From Ixodes scapularis (Eukaryota; Arthropoda; Arachnida; Ixodida; Ixodidae): 64,000 bases of DNA. Below, piece by piece: positions 44,443-53,610 of the stretch. Under the pieces are notes generated by a model. That model made no database searches. It worked only from the letters and a program-made list of their open reading frames with translations, and had not been told where the DNA came from. The stretch spans positions 48,012,296 to 48,076,295 of the forward strand of contig NW_024609880.1 of NCBI RefSeq assembly GCF_016920785.2. Reading direction: 5' to 3'. Position 1 is the stretch's first letter; the number at the start of each line of letters is the position of its first letter. The position numbers and the translations under genes were made by a program.

Positions 44443-44566
44443 GTCAAGAAGGAAGCGGAAGCACTTCCCACCTCTCTCCTTTGGCAGAGCGAACGGTGGA
44501 GAGGAGATCGCCACCTCTCCAGCGTCCGCTCTGCCAAAGGGGAGAGAGGTGGGAGGGGCTTCCACT
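44443..44566. mobile_element. Palindromic MITE (GTCAAGAACG family), copy 5
   Basis: CTATAGTCGGTCAAGAAGG at the left, GCGAACGGTGGAGAGGAGAT at the centre, and AAGGGGAGAGAGGTGGGAGG on the right arm. The right end is cut short at CTTCCACTACC. Confidence 0.8.
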
Positions 44567-45392
44567 ACCTAGGACGCAATGTCGCTCAATTCGAATTGGA
44601 TAGCTTCTTGAGCTTTTCGACGCATTTCCCGACTCACGACGAATCGACCCGTTGCCATTACGCGAGGGCGTCGTATGTCCGTCGTTCTTCGTTGCATTCT
44701 TCGGGGCCTTCTTGGGACCGTTAGTATAGCGTCGACACCGCGCGTACGCTCCTTTTGTTGTCTCCGTTTTATTTCCTGATCTTCGTTCGGGCCTTCCTTT
44801 CCGGCCTCGGCGGGCTCGTTGCCAAAGGTAACGCCTCGAACCAGATGAAAACAGTCGAGAGGAGGGAAAGAAGGCCGTAATAATAACGGTCGCATCCTCT
44901 TATTTTCTATTCGTTTTATTCGCACTCGAACGGTGATCGTAGTTCGATGAAGGAATGCGGAGCGCATTTATTTCGCTTACATATCGCAGGCTTGTGGATC
45001 CTCGACTGATAGGCCTTCCTTTTCCGTAAATGTTTGGAACCATCTATCGGCAAATCAAGACATATTTTTCATGGCCTTCTAAAAAAACCTTGAACTAGTT
45101 ACTGCGTCTGTACAATTCTTTTTTTTTTTTTTTTCATGGCTTTGGGTTGTTATGGAGACAAACGTACGTGGCTCGTGAGTAATGGACACCTGCGGTTTCT
45201 CCGAGAAATCGTCCGTCCTTAATAACGAGACAAAAAATGCGTGTATTTTACCCACGGTCATTACCCAAAACTTCGTCTATATACCCTATTAGAGAGTTTT
45301 TGCAGACAGTTTTGATGACTCCAAAAACGACACCCGATGATGGAAGGATGCATGTGCAACGATGTCCGTGTAGCATAGGGCCCAAGATGTTC
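44567..45392. other. No gene supported
   Basis: The minus frame 44569-44967 (132 codons) is arginine-rich and starts within the MITE edge. No domain. Confidence 0.5.
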
Positions 45393-45576
45393 AGAATGGA
45401 TGGATGGATGAATCCGGCTGAGTCCTTTGGATCGGACGGTAACTTGCGCCACCTAGCTATTTTCTTTTACCATTTAAACTTAGAATATTTAAATGTGAAA
45501 ACTATATTCACTCCGCGCTGAAAAGAAAGTGAAGCTATAAAACCCCCTTGTCATTAGTTACTAAGAAAATACCTTG
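45393..45576 (-). mobile_element. 5'-truncated LINE 3' end, (ATCC)n tail
   Basis: From GGATGGATGGATGAATCCGG through CACCTAGCTATTTTC to a 5' break at ACTAAGAAAATACCTTG. It abuts the tail of the next copy, so two minus-strand insertions lie head to tail. Confidence 0.8.
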
Positions 45577-45578
45577 TT

Positions 45579-46806
45579 GGATGGATGGATGGATGGATGA
45601 ATACGGATGAGCCCTTTGGATCGGGCGGTAGCTTACGCCACCTAGCCATTTTGTTTTACCATTTAAGCTTAGAATATTTAAATGTGAAACTATATTCACT
45701 CCGCAGTGCAAAGAAAGTGAGGCTATGAAACCCCCTTGCCATCAGTGAATAAGAAAATACCTAGTTTTCTCTCGATTTCTGCCACTATTCACTTACTCTT
45801 TGCTTGGTAATCTCTACAGTCTTGATATCTACTCTCCCTTCGCTGTCTCTAAAACCCAATGACTTTATTAAGTCTATGTTGTCTTCGGTAGGCATAGGGT
45901 GAAGCCCTTTACAGTAGAGTATCAAGTGCTCAGCCGTCTCGTCCTCCTCTCCACAAGCAGTGCACACTGTATCCATTTCCTGGTACTTCACTCTGTATGT
46001 TCTGGTTCGCAGAACACCCGTTCTTGCCTCAAACAGCAATGAGCTTCCCCTAGAATTGTCATAAATGCTTTCTTTGGCAATAACTCTTTTGTTTAATCTA
46101 TAGCTTTCCAGAGCCGTCTTTGTCTGCATTCCCTCTAGCCACCGATCTCTTTCTGTGGCCTTAACTTTCTTCTTAACTGAGACTTGCTCTTCCGTATCTT
46201 CGCTATAGCCCAAAAACTTTCCTCTTAATTTTCTAGTGCGCTGTCTCCACTTTGTGTCTACACTCCTCATGTATAAATAGCTGAAAACCTTTCGTGCGCA
46301 TTGCTCCCCATCCATTTGCCTCAACCTATCCTCAAATCCTATCTTGATCACCGCTTCCCTGCTCTCAAATGACGCCCATCCCATATCTCCTTGTACTCCC
46401 TGGTTTGGCGTTTTGCAATGTGCCCCCAAAGCCAGTCTACCTACTCCGCGCTGTTTTATTTCTAGTCTCGCATGCACTTCGGATTTCATGCATAGCACTG
46501 CGTTTCCAAAAGTCAAGCCAGGCACCATGACCCCTTTCCAAATCTCTCTCACCACCTCATACCTGTTGTAATTCCAAAGTTCTCTATTTTTCATTACAGC
46601 TGCATTTCTGTTGCCCTTACCTATTATATTTTTTTCATGCTCTCTGAGATATTCTGCACTATCACATATCCATACTCCTAGATACTTGTATTTACTAGCT
46701 CTCTCAACTGTAATATTCTGTATCTTCAGCCTCTCAACTTCATCCTCGTTAAAAATCATGACTGCTGATTTTTCGCTGCTGAATTCTAAACCTGATTCCT
46801 CTCCTT
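45579..46806 (-). pseudogene. Non-LTR retrotransposon ORF2, C-terminal part plus 3' UTR
   Basis: The minus-strand frame of 324 codons (45785-46759) starts after the RT active site: GLEFSSEKSAVMIFN just ahead of the Met, then KYKYLGVWICDSAEYLREHE, WNYNRYEVVREIW and a C-terminal CTACGEEDETAEHLILYC (CX2CX8HX4C), a motif type common in I/R1/Jockey-group ORF2 ends. The frame ends SE-stop where the sister copy at 43786 reads SEWWQKSREN, so this copy carries a nonsense change. The 5' end is truncated near 46806. The 3' UTR ends in five GGATG units at 45579-45598. The clade is not certain. Confidence 0.8.
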
Positions 46807-46818
46807 CCCTACTACGCT

Positions 46819-47003
46819 TGGTGTCGTGTTGAACCTTGTTTCAAGACGACACCAACCGGCGAAAGCTGGAAGTTCGATTGGCGTCCGGAAAGGGAGTTGC
46901 TCTCCTGCGTGCCTCATTCGCGATCTATCCGAGTCGAGGAAGACGCAGGAAAGGTAGTGCAACTCCCACTCCAGACGGCGACCGTAGTTGAGCTTTCGCC
47001 GCT
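46819..47003. repeat. Hairpin plus decayed palindromic MITE
   Basis: TTGGTGTCGT/ACGACACCAA forms a short hairpin at 46819-46856. It is followed by GCGAAAGCTGGAAGTTCG mirrored by GAGCTTTCGC near 47000, with TCCTGCGT/ACGCAGGA inside. It adjoins the 5' break of the LINE. Confidence 0.55.
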
Positions 47004-47216
47004 GTGTGGAGAAGGCGTGCGCCATCCGCAGAACTCTTCTTGAAAAAGGTCCGTTGGTTGGTTGAGCATGTCGTCCACCTCAAGATGTAAACGTACGGCG
47101 ATTGCCCGTCACTATCTTTTTAAATTTTGCATTAATGCAGGAATGCAAACAAAACACTTGCAGACACAGCCGCGATGAAGGGGTTTGTAGATATGAGATC
47201 AAACAATGCTCGGAAA

Positions 47217-47340
47217 AGTGTGTGTGTGTGTGTGTGTGTTTGTGTGTGTGTTTGTGTGTGTGTGTGTGCGCGCGTGCGCGCGTGCGTGCGTGCGTGCGTC
47301 CGTGTGTGTGTGTGTGTCTGTGTGCGTGTGTGTGTGAGTG
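47217..47340. repeat. (TG)n / (CG TG)n microsatellite
   Basis: About 120 bp of alternating purine-pyrimidine DNA with a CGCGTGCGCGCGTGCG middle. Alternating runs of this kind can adopt Z-DNA. Cysteine/valine and threonine/histidine frames over it are artefacts. Confidence 0.95.
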
Positions 47341-48660
47341 TTTTTTGTTTTGCTTTTTTTAAACAACCTGACAATGAGCGCTGTTCCGCCCTCCACTGTT
47401 TTCTTTCGCGAGTCAAGGCGAGGGTTGGATGATCGGATAAAAATCTCTCACTTTGTGTCTGGCGTTGCTGCTCCGCCTATCTTCACTGCTGTCGATGTTG
47501 CTTGTTGTCTTTTAACCCCTTTGGTTCTCGCCGGGTTTCGGGAAGTAGTTATCGTACGTTCCCGCACCGATGCCAAAACAATGCCCGTATTCTTTTTTAT
47601 TTGTGCGCGTGAATGGCGGTACTTCCTCCAGAAGCGTTTCTTCACAAAAGTTCCTTGGGAGATTGCGTTGTTACGCCACATTTTTGTTCTAATCCAATCA
47701 TCTCCTTTGTCCCGCGTGTCGGCTCGCTCCATCCATCTCACTCTTTTCATTTTCTTAAGAACTAGATTGTTCTCCGGTTGGTGTCGCTCATCACCGTAAG
47801 CGATTGTACATCCGAGCCAAAGTGAACTAGAGGAGGAAAAGTGAGCTCTGAGAGCGGTCACGGCTGCCGCACCTCGTGTCGACGGCACGAGAGGGCGCCA
47901 CCAAAGCACGGGCTGTGGTAGCGATACGACTCCGACATAAGTCGTGCAGCGCTCCGCTTCCGTCCGTCTTTTTTGCCGGGGGGAAAGTTCCCTCCGTCAA
48001 AGGTAGCCCGTGCCTTTCACGGGGGCCTGGAGCATGCTCGTCACGTGGGTCCGGACAGCCACTAAAAAACGGGAAAGGGAAGGGCTGTGGCCGGTATCTT
48101 ACCCAAATAGTTCCGAGCTACTCCGACGGGTAGTGTCGCGTGATAAAACAGAGCGACGCTGGACGCGGGTAGGTTTTCGAACGCAAAACCCTCACCCTGG
48201 AGTAAGATCGAGTAAATTTTGGAACACGGCCAAGGATTCGAGGGCCCGGCAAAACAGGTGGACAGCATTGGCTGGTGGCGTGTGACGTCACGTCTGACGC
48301 GCACCGAAAAGCGGAGGAAGCGAGGAGGGAAATCGTGATTTTGCCACGGTGGTGTTCAAACAGACATCGGACTGCCGGGCGCTTCGACTTTTACGATTTT
48401 TGCCGGAGTAGTGTCGCCTCACGTTTCCTGCTTGGACAGGCCTTTAGTCGATTCGACATTGCACTTCATTCGACATAAAAGACATAAAACACGGGGGAAA
48501 GATGTGAACGGGAGCCAGTTTGCGCTGCCAAACCGCCAAGCTAAACCTGCTCGCCAAAGGCCCTAGGAACGCTCGGCCCATACTACCGCAGCGCCGCTGC
48601 GTACATTCGGGACCTCTCCACGCTCGTCCCTTCACACAAATGCATGGCGCGCGTCGGTGC
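47341..48660. other. No gene supported
   Basis: CG-moderate sequence with opposing 153-codon frames at 47338-47909. No domain in either. Confidence 0.5.
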
Positions 48661-48667
48661 CCTGATC

Positions 48668-48668
<1 letters not shown>

Positions 48669-48699
<31 letters not shown>
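48669..48699. repeat. C31 run
   Basis: Longest G/C homopolymer in the window, followed by TCCTCCTCC. Confidence 0.95.
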
Positions 48700-48702
<3 letters not shown>

Positions 48703-48759
48703 TCCTCCAGTTCACTTTATCCAAGCTTCGCCTTCCGCCTTTCGACACTATACAACCCG

Positions 48760-48820
48760 ATGGATGGATGACATCGGTGGTACCATTTTCTCACAGGTGG
48801 TGACTTGCGCCACCTGGCCG
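48760..48820 (-). mobile_element. LINE 3' end fragment
   Basis: TGGATGGATGACATCGGTGG then CTTGCGCCACCTGGCCG. A diverged member of the (ATCC)n LINE family. Confidence 0.6.
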
Positions 48821-48829
48821 TGGTGTTCC

Positions 48830-49564
48830 GCATTAAAAAAACTCGAGGAGGTCTTTTTTTTTACTCGAAAAGAAAAAAAAAGTAAGATATATGAAACCCG
48901 ATTTTAACAATACATCGGGCTCGCCTCCTCTTTTCTCGAGGGTTACGGTGCCTCGCCCCCTGTGATTAAGGGGCGAGATTAGGAAGCCGGGCAATGGATG
49001 ATGGGTGTTTGTTGCCCGATCTGCCTCGCTGATCGTTTCCGAAGTTCTTTGTATAACGCGCGTACCGGAGGTTGGGGGAGTTCTTTTGGCGAAGCGACGA
49101 GAGCGATATTTCGCTCGTGAGCCGCCAACCGATAAGATCGACTGCTTCTTTGGACGACGCGAGGGAGAAAGAGAGAGGGGGGAAGGGGAGCGAGAGACCG
49201 TCCTTTGAGAAATGGCAGCGCGCCTCGTTGAATTGGGGCAGCGGACCACGCTGCGGCGATGGGCCTCTCTGCGCGGCGCGTGCAGGTATCGACGCTTTAT
49301 TTCGCCTAACGATTGAACACAGCAGGTGCTACGAGCCCTCCCAGTCGACGCGGGGCTGTAAAAACGTCACGTGACTGCAGCACCTCCCGAAGGCCACGCT
49401 ACACTAACACTGCATGGGATTGGCCGGGATAACTCGCAGCGTCATTTGCGGTCCATCGTATAGCTGCAACGGTGTGTATCAGTCCTAGGGTGTCATCGCA
49501 CGCACCTTTGGGGGCCACCTTAGGTGGCCTGGGGGTGTTCGTTTCTCTTCGCCCCAGATAGCTT
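48830..49564. other. No gene supported; one MITE arm
   Basis: About 49418-49465 resembles the CGATGGACCGC arm (GGGATTGGCCGGGATAACTC, GCGGTCCATCGTA). The remainder holds chance frames only. Confidence 0.5.
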
Positions 49565-49589
49565 GTTAAAAATGGGTGGTTATCATTTG

Positions 49590-49960
49590 AGCCCGTTCTC
49601 GTTTCGCCCTTCTCACTTGGTCCTTCTCAAAACAACCATTCTCAAAAAGACCTTCTCATTTTGACCTGTCGCATTTGGCCCTTTCGCGTTTCGTCCTTCG
49701 TATTTCAACCTCTTTCATTTGGGGCCGTTCTCTTTTCGCCCTTCTCACTTGGCCCTTCTCAGAACAACCATTCTCAAAAAGATCTTCTCACTTTGACCTG
49801 TCGCATTTGGCCTTTCCTATATCGTCCTTCGTATTTCAACCACCCTCATTTGAGCCCGTTCTCTTTTCGCCCTTCTCACTTGGCCCTTCTCAAAACAGAT
49901 ATTCTCATAAATATCTCGCTTTAACCCAGCACATTTCACTCTTTCTACCCCGAATTTGGG
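49590..49960. repeat. Left arm array, nearly three units of about 125 bp
   Basis: The order CGTTCTCTTTTCGCC, CTTCTCACTTGGCCC, TTCTCAAAACAACCA, TTCTCAAAAAGA, CACTTTGACCTGTCGC, ATTTGGCC, CGTCCTTCGTATTTCAACC is repeated. Confidence 0.9.
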
Positions 49961-50365
49961 TTTTTTCGAGTAATATATATTCATAAATTCACTAATATTT
50001 TCTTTTGTGTTTGTGCCACGCTACCGGCCTACTCTCTCTGCCAATGATTTCAGCCGTGCGTTGTGGTCGTCGAGAAAAGATAGTGCCTGACAAAAGAACA
50101 GACCAACTACTTATCGCAGACAGATCACATTCCGAATTGTCATCTTGTTTGAAGTGGCTTGATTTGTGGCAATGCAACCAGTTCTATATTGAACATACAT
50201 GTGCTATTTCTGATCAGAGTTTCCAAGTTAAGTGTTCATCGTTGTTTCTTTTCTTTGCGTTCGTTTCGAGAAAGGAAAGCAGCTACGCGTCATTGTACAA
50301 ACGCATTACGCTATCTTGTAGTATTTGTATTTTTGGGAGGTGAGAAGTGTATGTGTGTGCGCGTA

Positions 50366-50383
50366 GGGGGGGGGGGGGGGGGG
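50366..50383. repeat. G18 run in the foldback element centre
   Basis: Follows a short GT tract and is followed by a purine-rich AGGGCGAGGAGG stretch. Confidence 0.9.
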
Positions 50384-50689
50384 AGGGCGAGGAGGGGGAG
50401 GGGGTTACGAGAGATGTTCGTCGGTAAAACATAGTATCCCTTTCTTCGAATGCAGAAAAATGAATTCGACCAAGCTAAGGGGTGGGTTTAGCTATACTTC
50501 GACTCTATATCTGATGGTATGTTGGGTGCCCAAGCAAGGTAAGACTCACGTACAAAGCCGGGAAAGCATAATGACGGCATAAGCCTGCCAAGGTAGTCCG
50601 ATTCGGTCTTAGCGCGAACGGGCAATATAAAAATAAGCCCAACTGCCAAAAAAAAAAAAAAGAAAAAAAAAAAGAAAAACGATTTGGAT

Positions 50690-51040
50690 ATTATGAGAAT
50701 GTTCCACCGAGGTGAACCAAGTGAGAATAGGACTAAATACGCAAGGCCCAAATGCGAATGGTCCATTTCAGATAACGGGCAAAATGAGAATAGGCCCAGT
50801 TGAAGAAAAACCTGATTCGGATCATATGAGAAGGTTCAGACGAGGCGGACCAAATGAGAATAGGACGAAATACGTAACGTCCAAATGCGAATGGGACGTT
50901 TTCAGATAACGGGCGAAATGAGAATGGGTCCAGTTGAGAAAAAACTGATTCGGATTTTATGAGAAGGTCCAAACGAGAAGGACCAAATGAGGATGGGACG
51001 AAATGCGCAAGGTTCAAACGCGAATGGGACGTTTTGAGAT
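50690..51040. repeat. Right arm array, three units of about 125 bp, inverted
   Basis: The repeated order is TATGAGAAGGTCCA, CGAGGCGGACCAAATGAGAA, TAGGACGAAATACG, CCAAATGCGAATGGGACG, TTTTCAGATAACGGGC, AAATGAGAATGGG. It is the complement-sense counterpart of the left array motifs, but with its own wording. Confidence 0.9.
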
Positions 51041-51330
51041 ACACCCGTTAAAAATGACACGTTTTTATTTTTTTTTTTTTATTGCATAGAATGTAAACAG
51101 TTTACGGTGTCTCTGTAGGGGTATACCTACAAGGAAAAGGTAAGATTGTAAAAAGACAAAACAAAAAGGTATCTTTGCAAACCCTGCGAAAATCGGGAAT
51201 ATTTGCGGACATGTTGATTATGCGCAGGATTCCGTGTTTTCGGATGACTCCGAAAAACACTCGCCGTTAAAATTTTGGGCAATTCGGAGTTATCCGATAA
51301 ACTCCGAATTTCGGTGTGCCAATCCCTTCA

Positions 51331-51347
51331 CCCCCCCCCCCCCCCCC
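51331..51347. repeat. C17 run
   Basis: Seventeen C followed by a CCTCCCC-rich stretch. Confidence 0.9.
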
Positions 51348-51623
51348 TCCCCTCCACCACCCCACCAACAAACGCGCACACAAAAGTATTTTATAATCGA
51401 TGGTTTGATCAGCGCGTAGAGTCAGTGGTCCTGGGAAAATGCCACCACACTCATGTTTCAAATTTCAGTCAGGACAACAGGTTATTGTACTTTCGGGTCG
51501 CGACAAAAGTCACTATCTATGTTTCCAGTTTGGGTCGTACTATTTGTGCTTTAGAGGAGCAGCCTCTTCGTCCTTGTTTTTTTTTTTTTTTTTTTTTTTG
51601 GCGTTTTTTATTTAGGAAGGAAG

Positions 51624-51765
51624 TCAAATTTGGGGTTTTACGTGCCAAACCACCGACGGGCATTTGGCACGCCCCAGCGGAGGACTGATGATTAATTTGG
51701 ACTACCTGGGGATCTTTTGACGTGAAACCGAAAGCTCGGTTACACGGCGCCTTCTCCGCAATAAG
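51624..51765 (+). mobile_element. Tick-type short interspersed repeat (GGGTTTTACGTGCCAAA)
   Basis: GGGGTTTTACGTGCCAAACC, GGCACGCC, GCGGAGGACTGATGATTAAT, TTTGGACTACCTGGGGATC and TTTTGACGTGAAACC follow in the order I recall for an abundant hard-tick repeat. The 3' part with the tRNA-like end is missing. It is the strongest taxonomic clue in the window. Confidence 0.65.
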
Positions 51766-51810
51766 CCTCCATTCAGGAAGGAGAGGTTGTGTTTGTTAAC
51801 AGTGAAAGCT

Positions 51811-53068
51811 ATAGACCTTTCCAAAAACAGCGTTCTGGCCGCCGCCATTTTGCGAATCGAGCGACCCCTATCAGCCAGAAATTTCTGGCACCCGCCTGAG
51901 CTGTGGAAACCCGGTCAGCGTGACTCCCCACCTGCATTGTGCGGTCGGAGTTCACCGGCTTTTCTTGGGAGTTTTAACTTTATTCGCCTGTTTAGGATGC
52001 TTACCCTTTGTGTGTTATCTTGCACTGTGAGAATCAGGAAATACCAGGGCTCGTAGCCTGCTCGGCCTTCGCAGGAAACCAACGAAGAGAGCGACCGTCA
52101 AGCAGCCGCGGGCAGTTCGACGTTCTTGGAGGATTATTTCCGTTGAGGTAATCTCCAAAAAGCCTTCCCGGCTATGTTCCGGATCTTCGCGAAAAGTAGC
52201 TGAAGGGGTGTCCAAACAGGACACTACAAAACGCACGACTACGACAAATCGTGAAAATTGAAGCGGACGCGCCCGCTTCCAGCCCGCTTCCAGCCCGCTT
52301 CAATTTTCACGATTTGTCGGAGTCGTGCGTTTTGTAGTGTCCTGTTTGGACACCCCCTGATAGGGTCCGGGGAGTGGGGACGGAATAGACACGTTCTTTC
52401 ATTTGCTTTGAGACTGCGCAAAAAAGCGGCTCTCTTCTACATGTGCCCCAAAGCACACCGGATTCCGTCCGATCGTCGTGAAGTGACTATCGTCGACAGT
52501 GTATATTGGATATGTTGTGTTATTTGAGACCTTTCTCAATTCCGGTTCGGATAACGCGGCACTGTGGGGTACGTACAATCTATGTTGTTCGATTGATGAG
52601 ACTCGTTGAACGGTTTATGTTGTGAGCGGAGAATATCCATGCAGTTTGGATATCCTATGTGGTGAAATATTTTTGACGGTAAGACCTTTGTAGTTCGACA
52701 CGACTGAGTGTATGGTGCCGTAAAATTATCAACATAAAATGAAACAAACATTCCGATTGCATTTGTTGTGTCGCGCACTGACTCACCAAAACAGCTTTCA
52801 TTTCTTTGTTTTGGTTCCCAAAAAAAATATAATGCATTCCTAAAAACCCCTAGACATTATGTTCACCATAGAACACAAAACAAAAAATAGAACGCGGCAA
52901 TTTAGCCTCCACCAGCGTCCGGAAGTGCGCCTACGCAGGCTGCCACAGTCCCCTGACTAGAAAGCCCACAGCTCAGCGCAGCCGGGCAACACTGACGTAC
53001 CCTCTCAAAACCAGGGACGCGCGCTGTAAATCGCTTCGTTCGAGACTGCCGCTGGAAAGGTCTATAGA
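51811..53068. mobile_element. Possible inner element with TATAGACCTTTCC ends
   Basis: GCTATAGACCTTTCCA at the left and TGGAAAGGTCTATAG at the right are inverted. Between them are the hairpin 52205-52356 and frames without domain. TA occurs at both ends, but inner homology is poor. Confidence 0.35.
52205..52356. repeat. 62 bp inverted repeat with one mismatch, 28 bp loop
   Basis: The left arm 52205-52266 (GGGGTGTCCAAACAGGACAC ...) and right arm 52295-52356 differ at one base. The loop holds two CCCGCTTCCAG repeats, which extend the arm end as a short tandem. Confidence 0.95.
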
Positions 53069-53610
53069 CCATAGTGATTTCATAAAGTGGGGAAGACGGA
53101 CGGTTGAAACTTCTATATTACATCCTTTACCACAGTACCAAACTTCTCTATTACATCCTTTACCACTGTACCACTTTTCCATCAACCTACCTCGCTACCG
53201 CGCGGTAGGCTGATGGAATAGTATGGAATGATTACAAGCTTCCCAGCGACTACCTCCAGGAGTTTATGGATTTTGAGGTATCGACATTTATGTAAGCAAC
53301 ACTTGTGTGCAACTTTTGTCGTTGGACAAATTAGTATTGCCAGTAGTAATGGCACCAAAGCCAAATACAACTGAAAAAAATAATAATACAATCGCGTTTT
53401 TTTTTGTTTTTTTTTTGTTCAGCATACGTTTACATTCGTATATTATTTATTTTTAATTCGAAACTCTGTTAAATTCAACTCCGAATTTCGGAGAATTGGG
53501 AATCAAGCAAAAATAAATTCCGATAAACTCCGAATTTTCCGCAAAAAAATAAACTCCAAAAAACGCCCTCCGAATTTGACGAAAAATAAACTCTGAAAAC
53601 ACGGCACCCT

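Larger units (their letters stand above)
49574..51046. mobile_element. 1.47 kb foldback element with tandem-repeat arms and 9 bp target duplication
   Basis: GTTAAAAAT flanks both ends exactly (49565-49573 and 51047-51055). The left end GGGTGGTTATC and the reverse complement of the right end GGGTGTATC agree. Each arm is an array of 11-16 bp motifs such as TTCTCACTTGGCCC grouped in higher-order units of about 125 bp: nearly three at 49590-49960, and three in inverted sense at 50690-51040. The middle (49975-50690) has no transposase and holds a G18 run. Nine-bp duplications and repeat-built arms are the layout of Drosophila FB/Mutator-type foldback elements; the superfamily is inferred. Confidence 0.75.
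51226..53610. mobile_element. 2.4 kb TIR repeat of CTCCGAA type, with nested insertions
   Basis: AGGATTCCGTGTTTTCGGA and the reverse complement of the right end AGGGTGCCGTGTTTTCAGA match at 16 of 19. Both ends then carry runs of AACTCCGAATTT and GATAAACTCCGAATTT text (51240-51320, 53460-53600). No clear target duplication. The interior includes a C17 run, a tick-type short repeat and the 52.2 kb hairpin. Confidence 0.5.

Noticed and set aside
47102..47432. Cys/Val-rich or Thr/His-rich proteins
   Set aside because: Pure translations of the TG/CG microsatellite.
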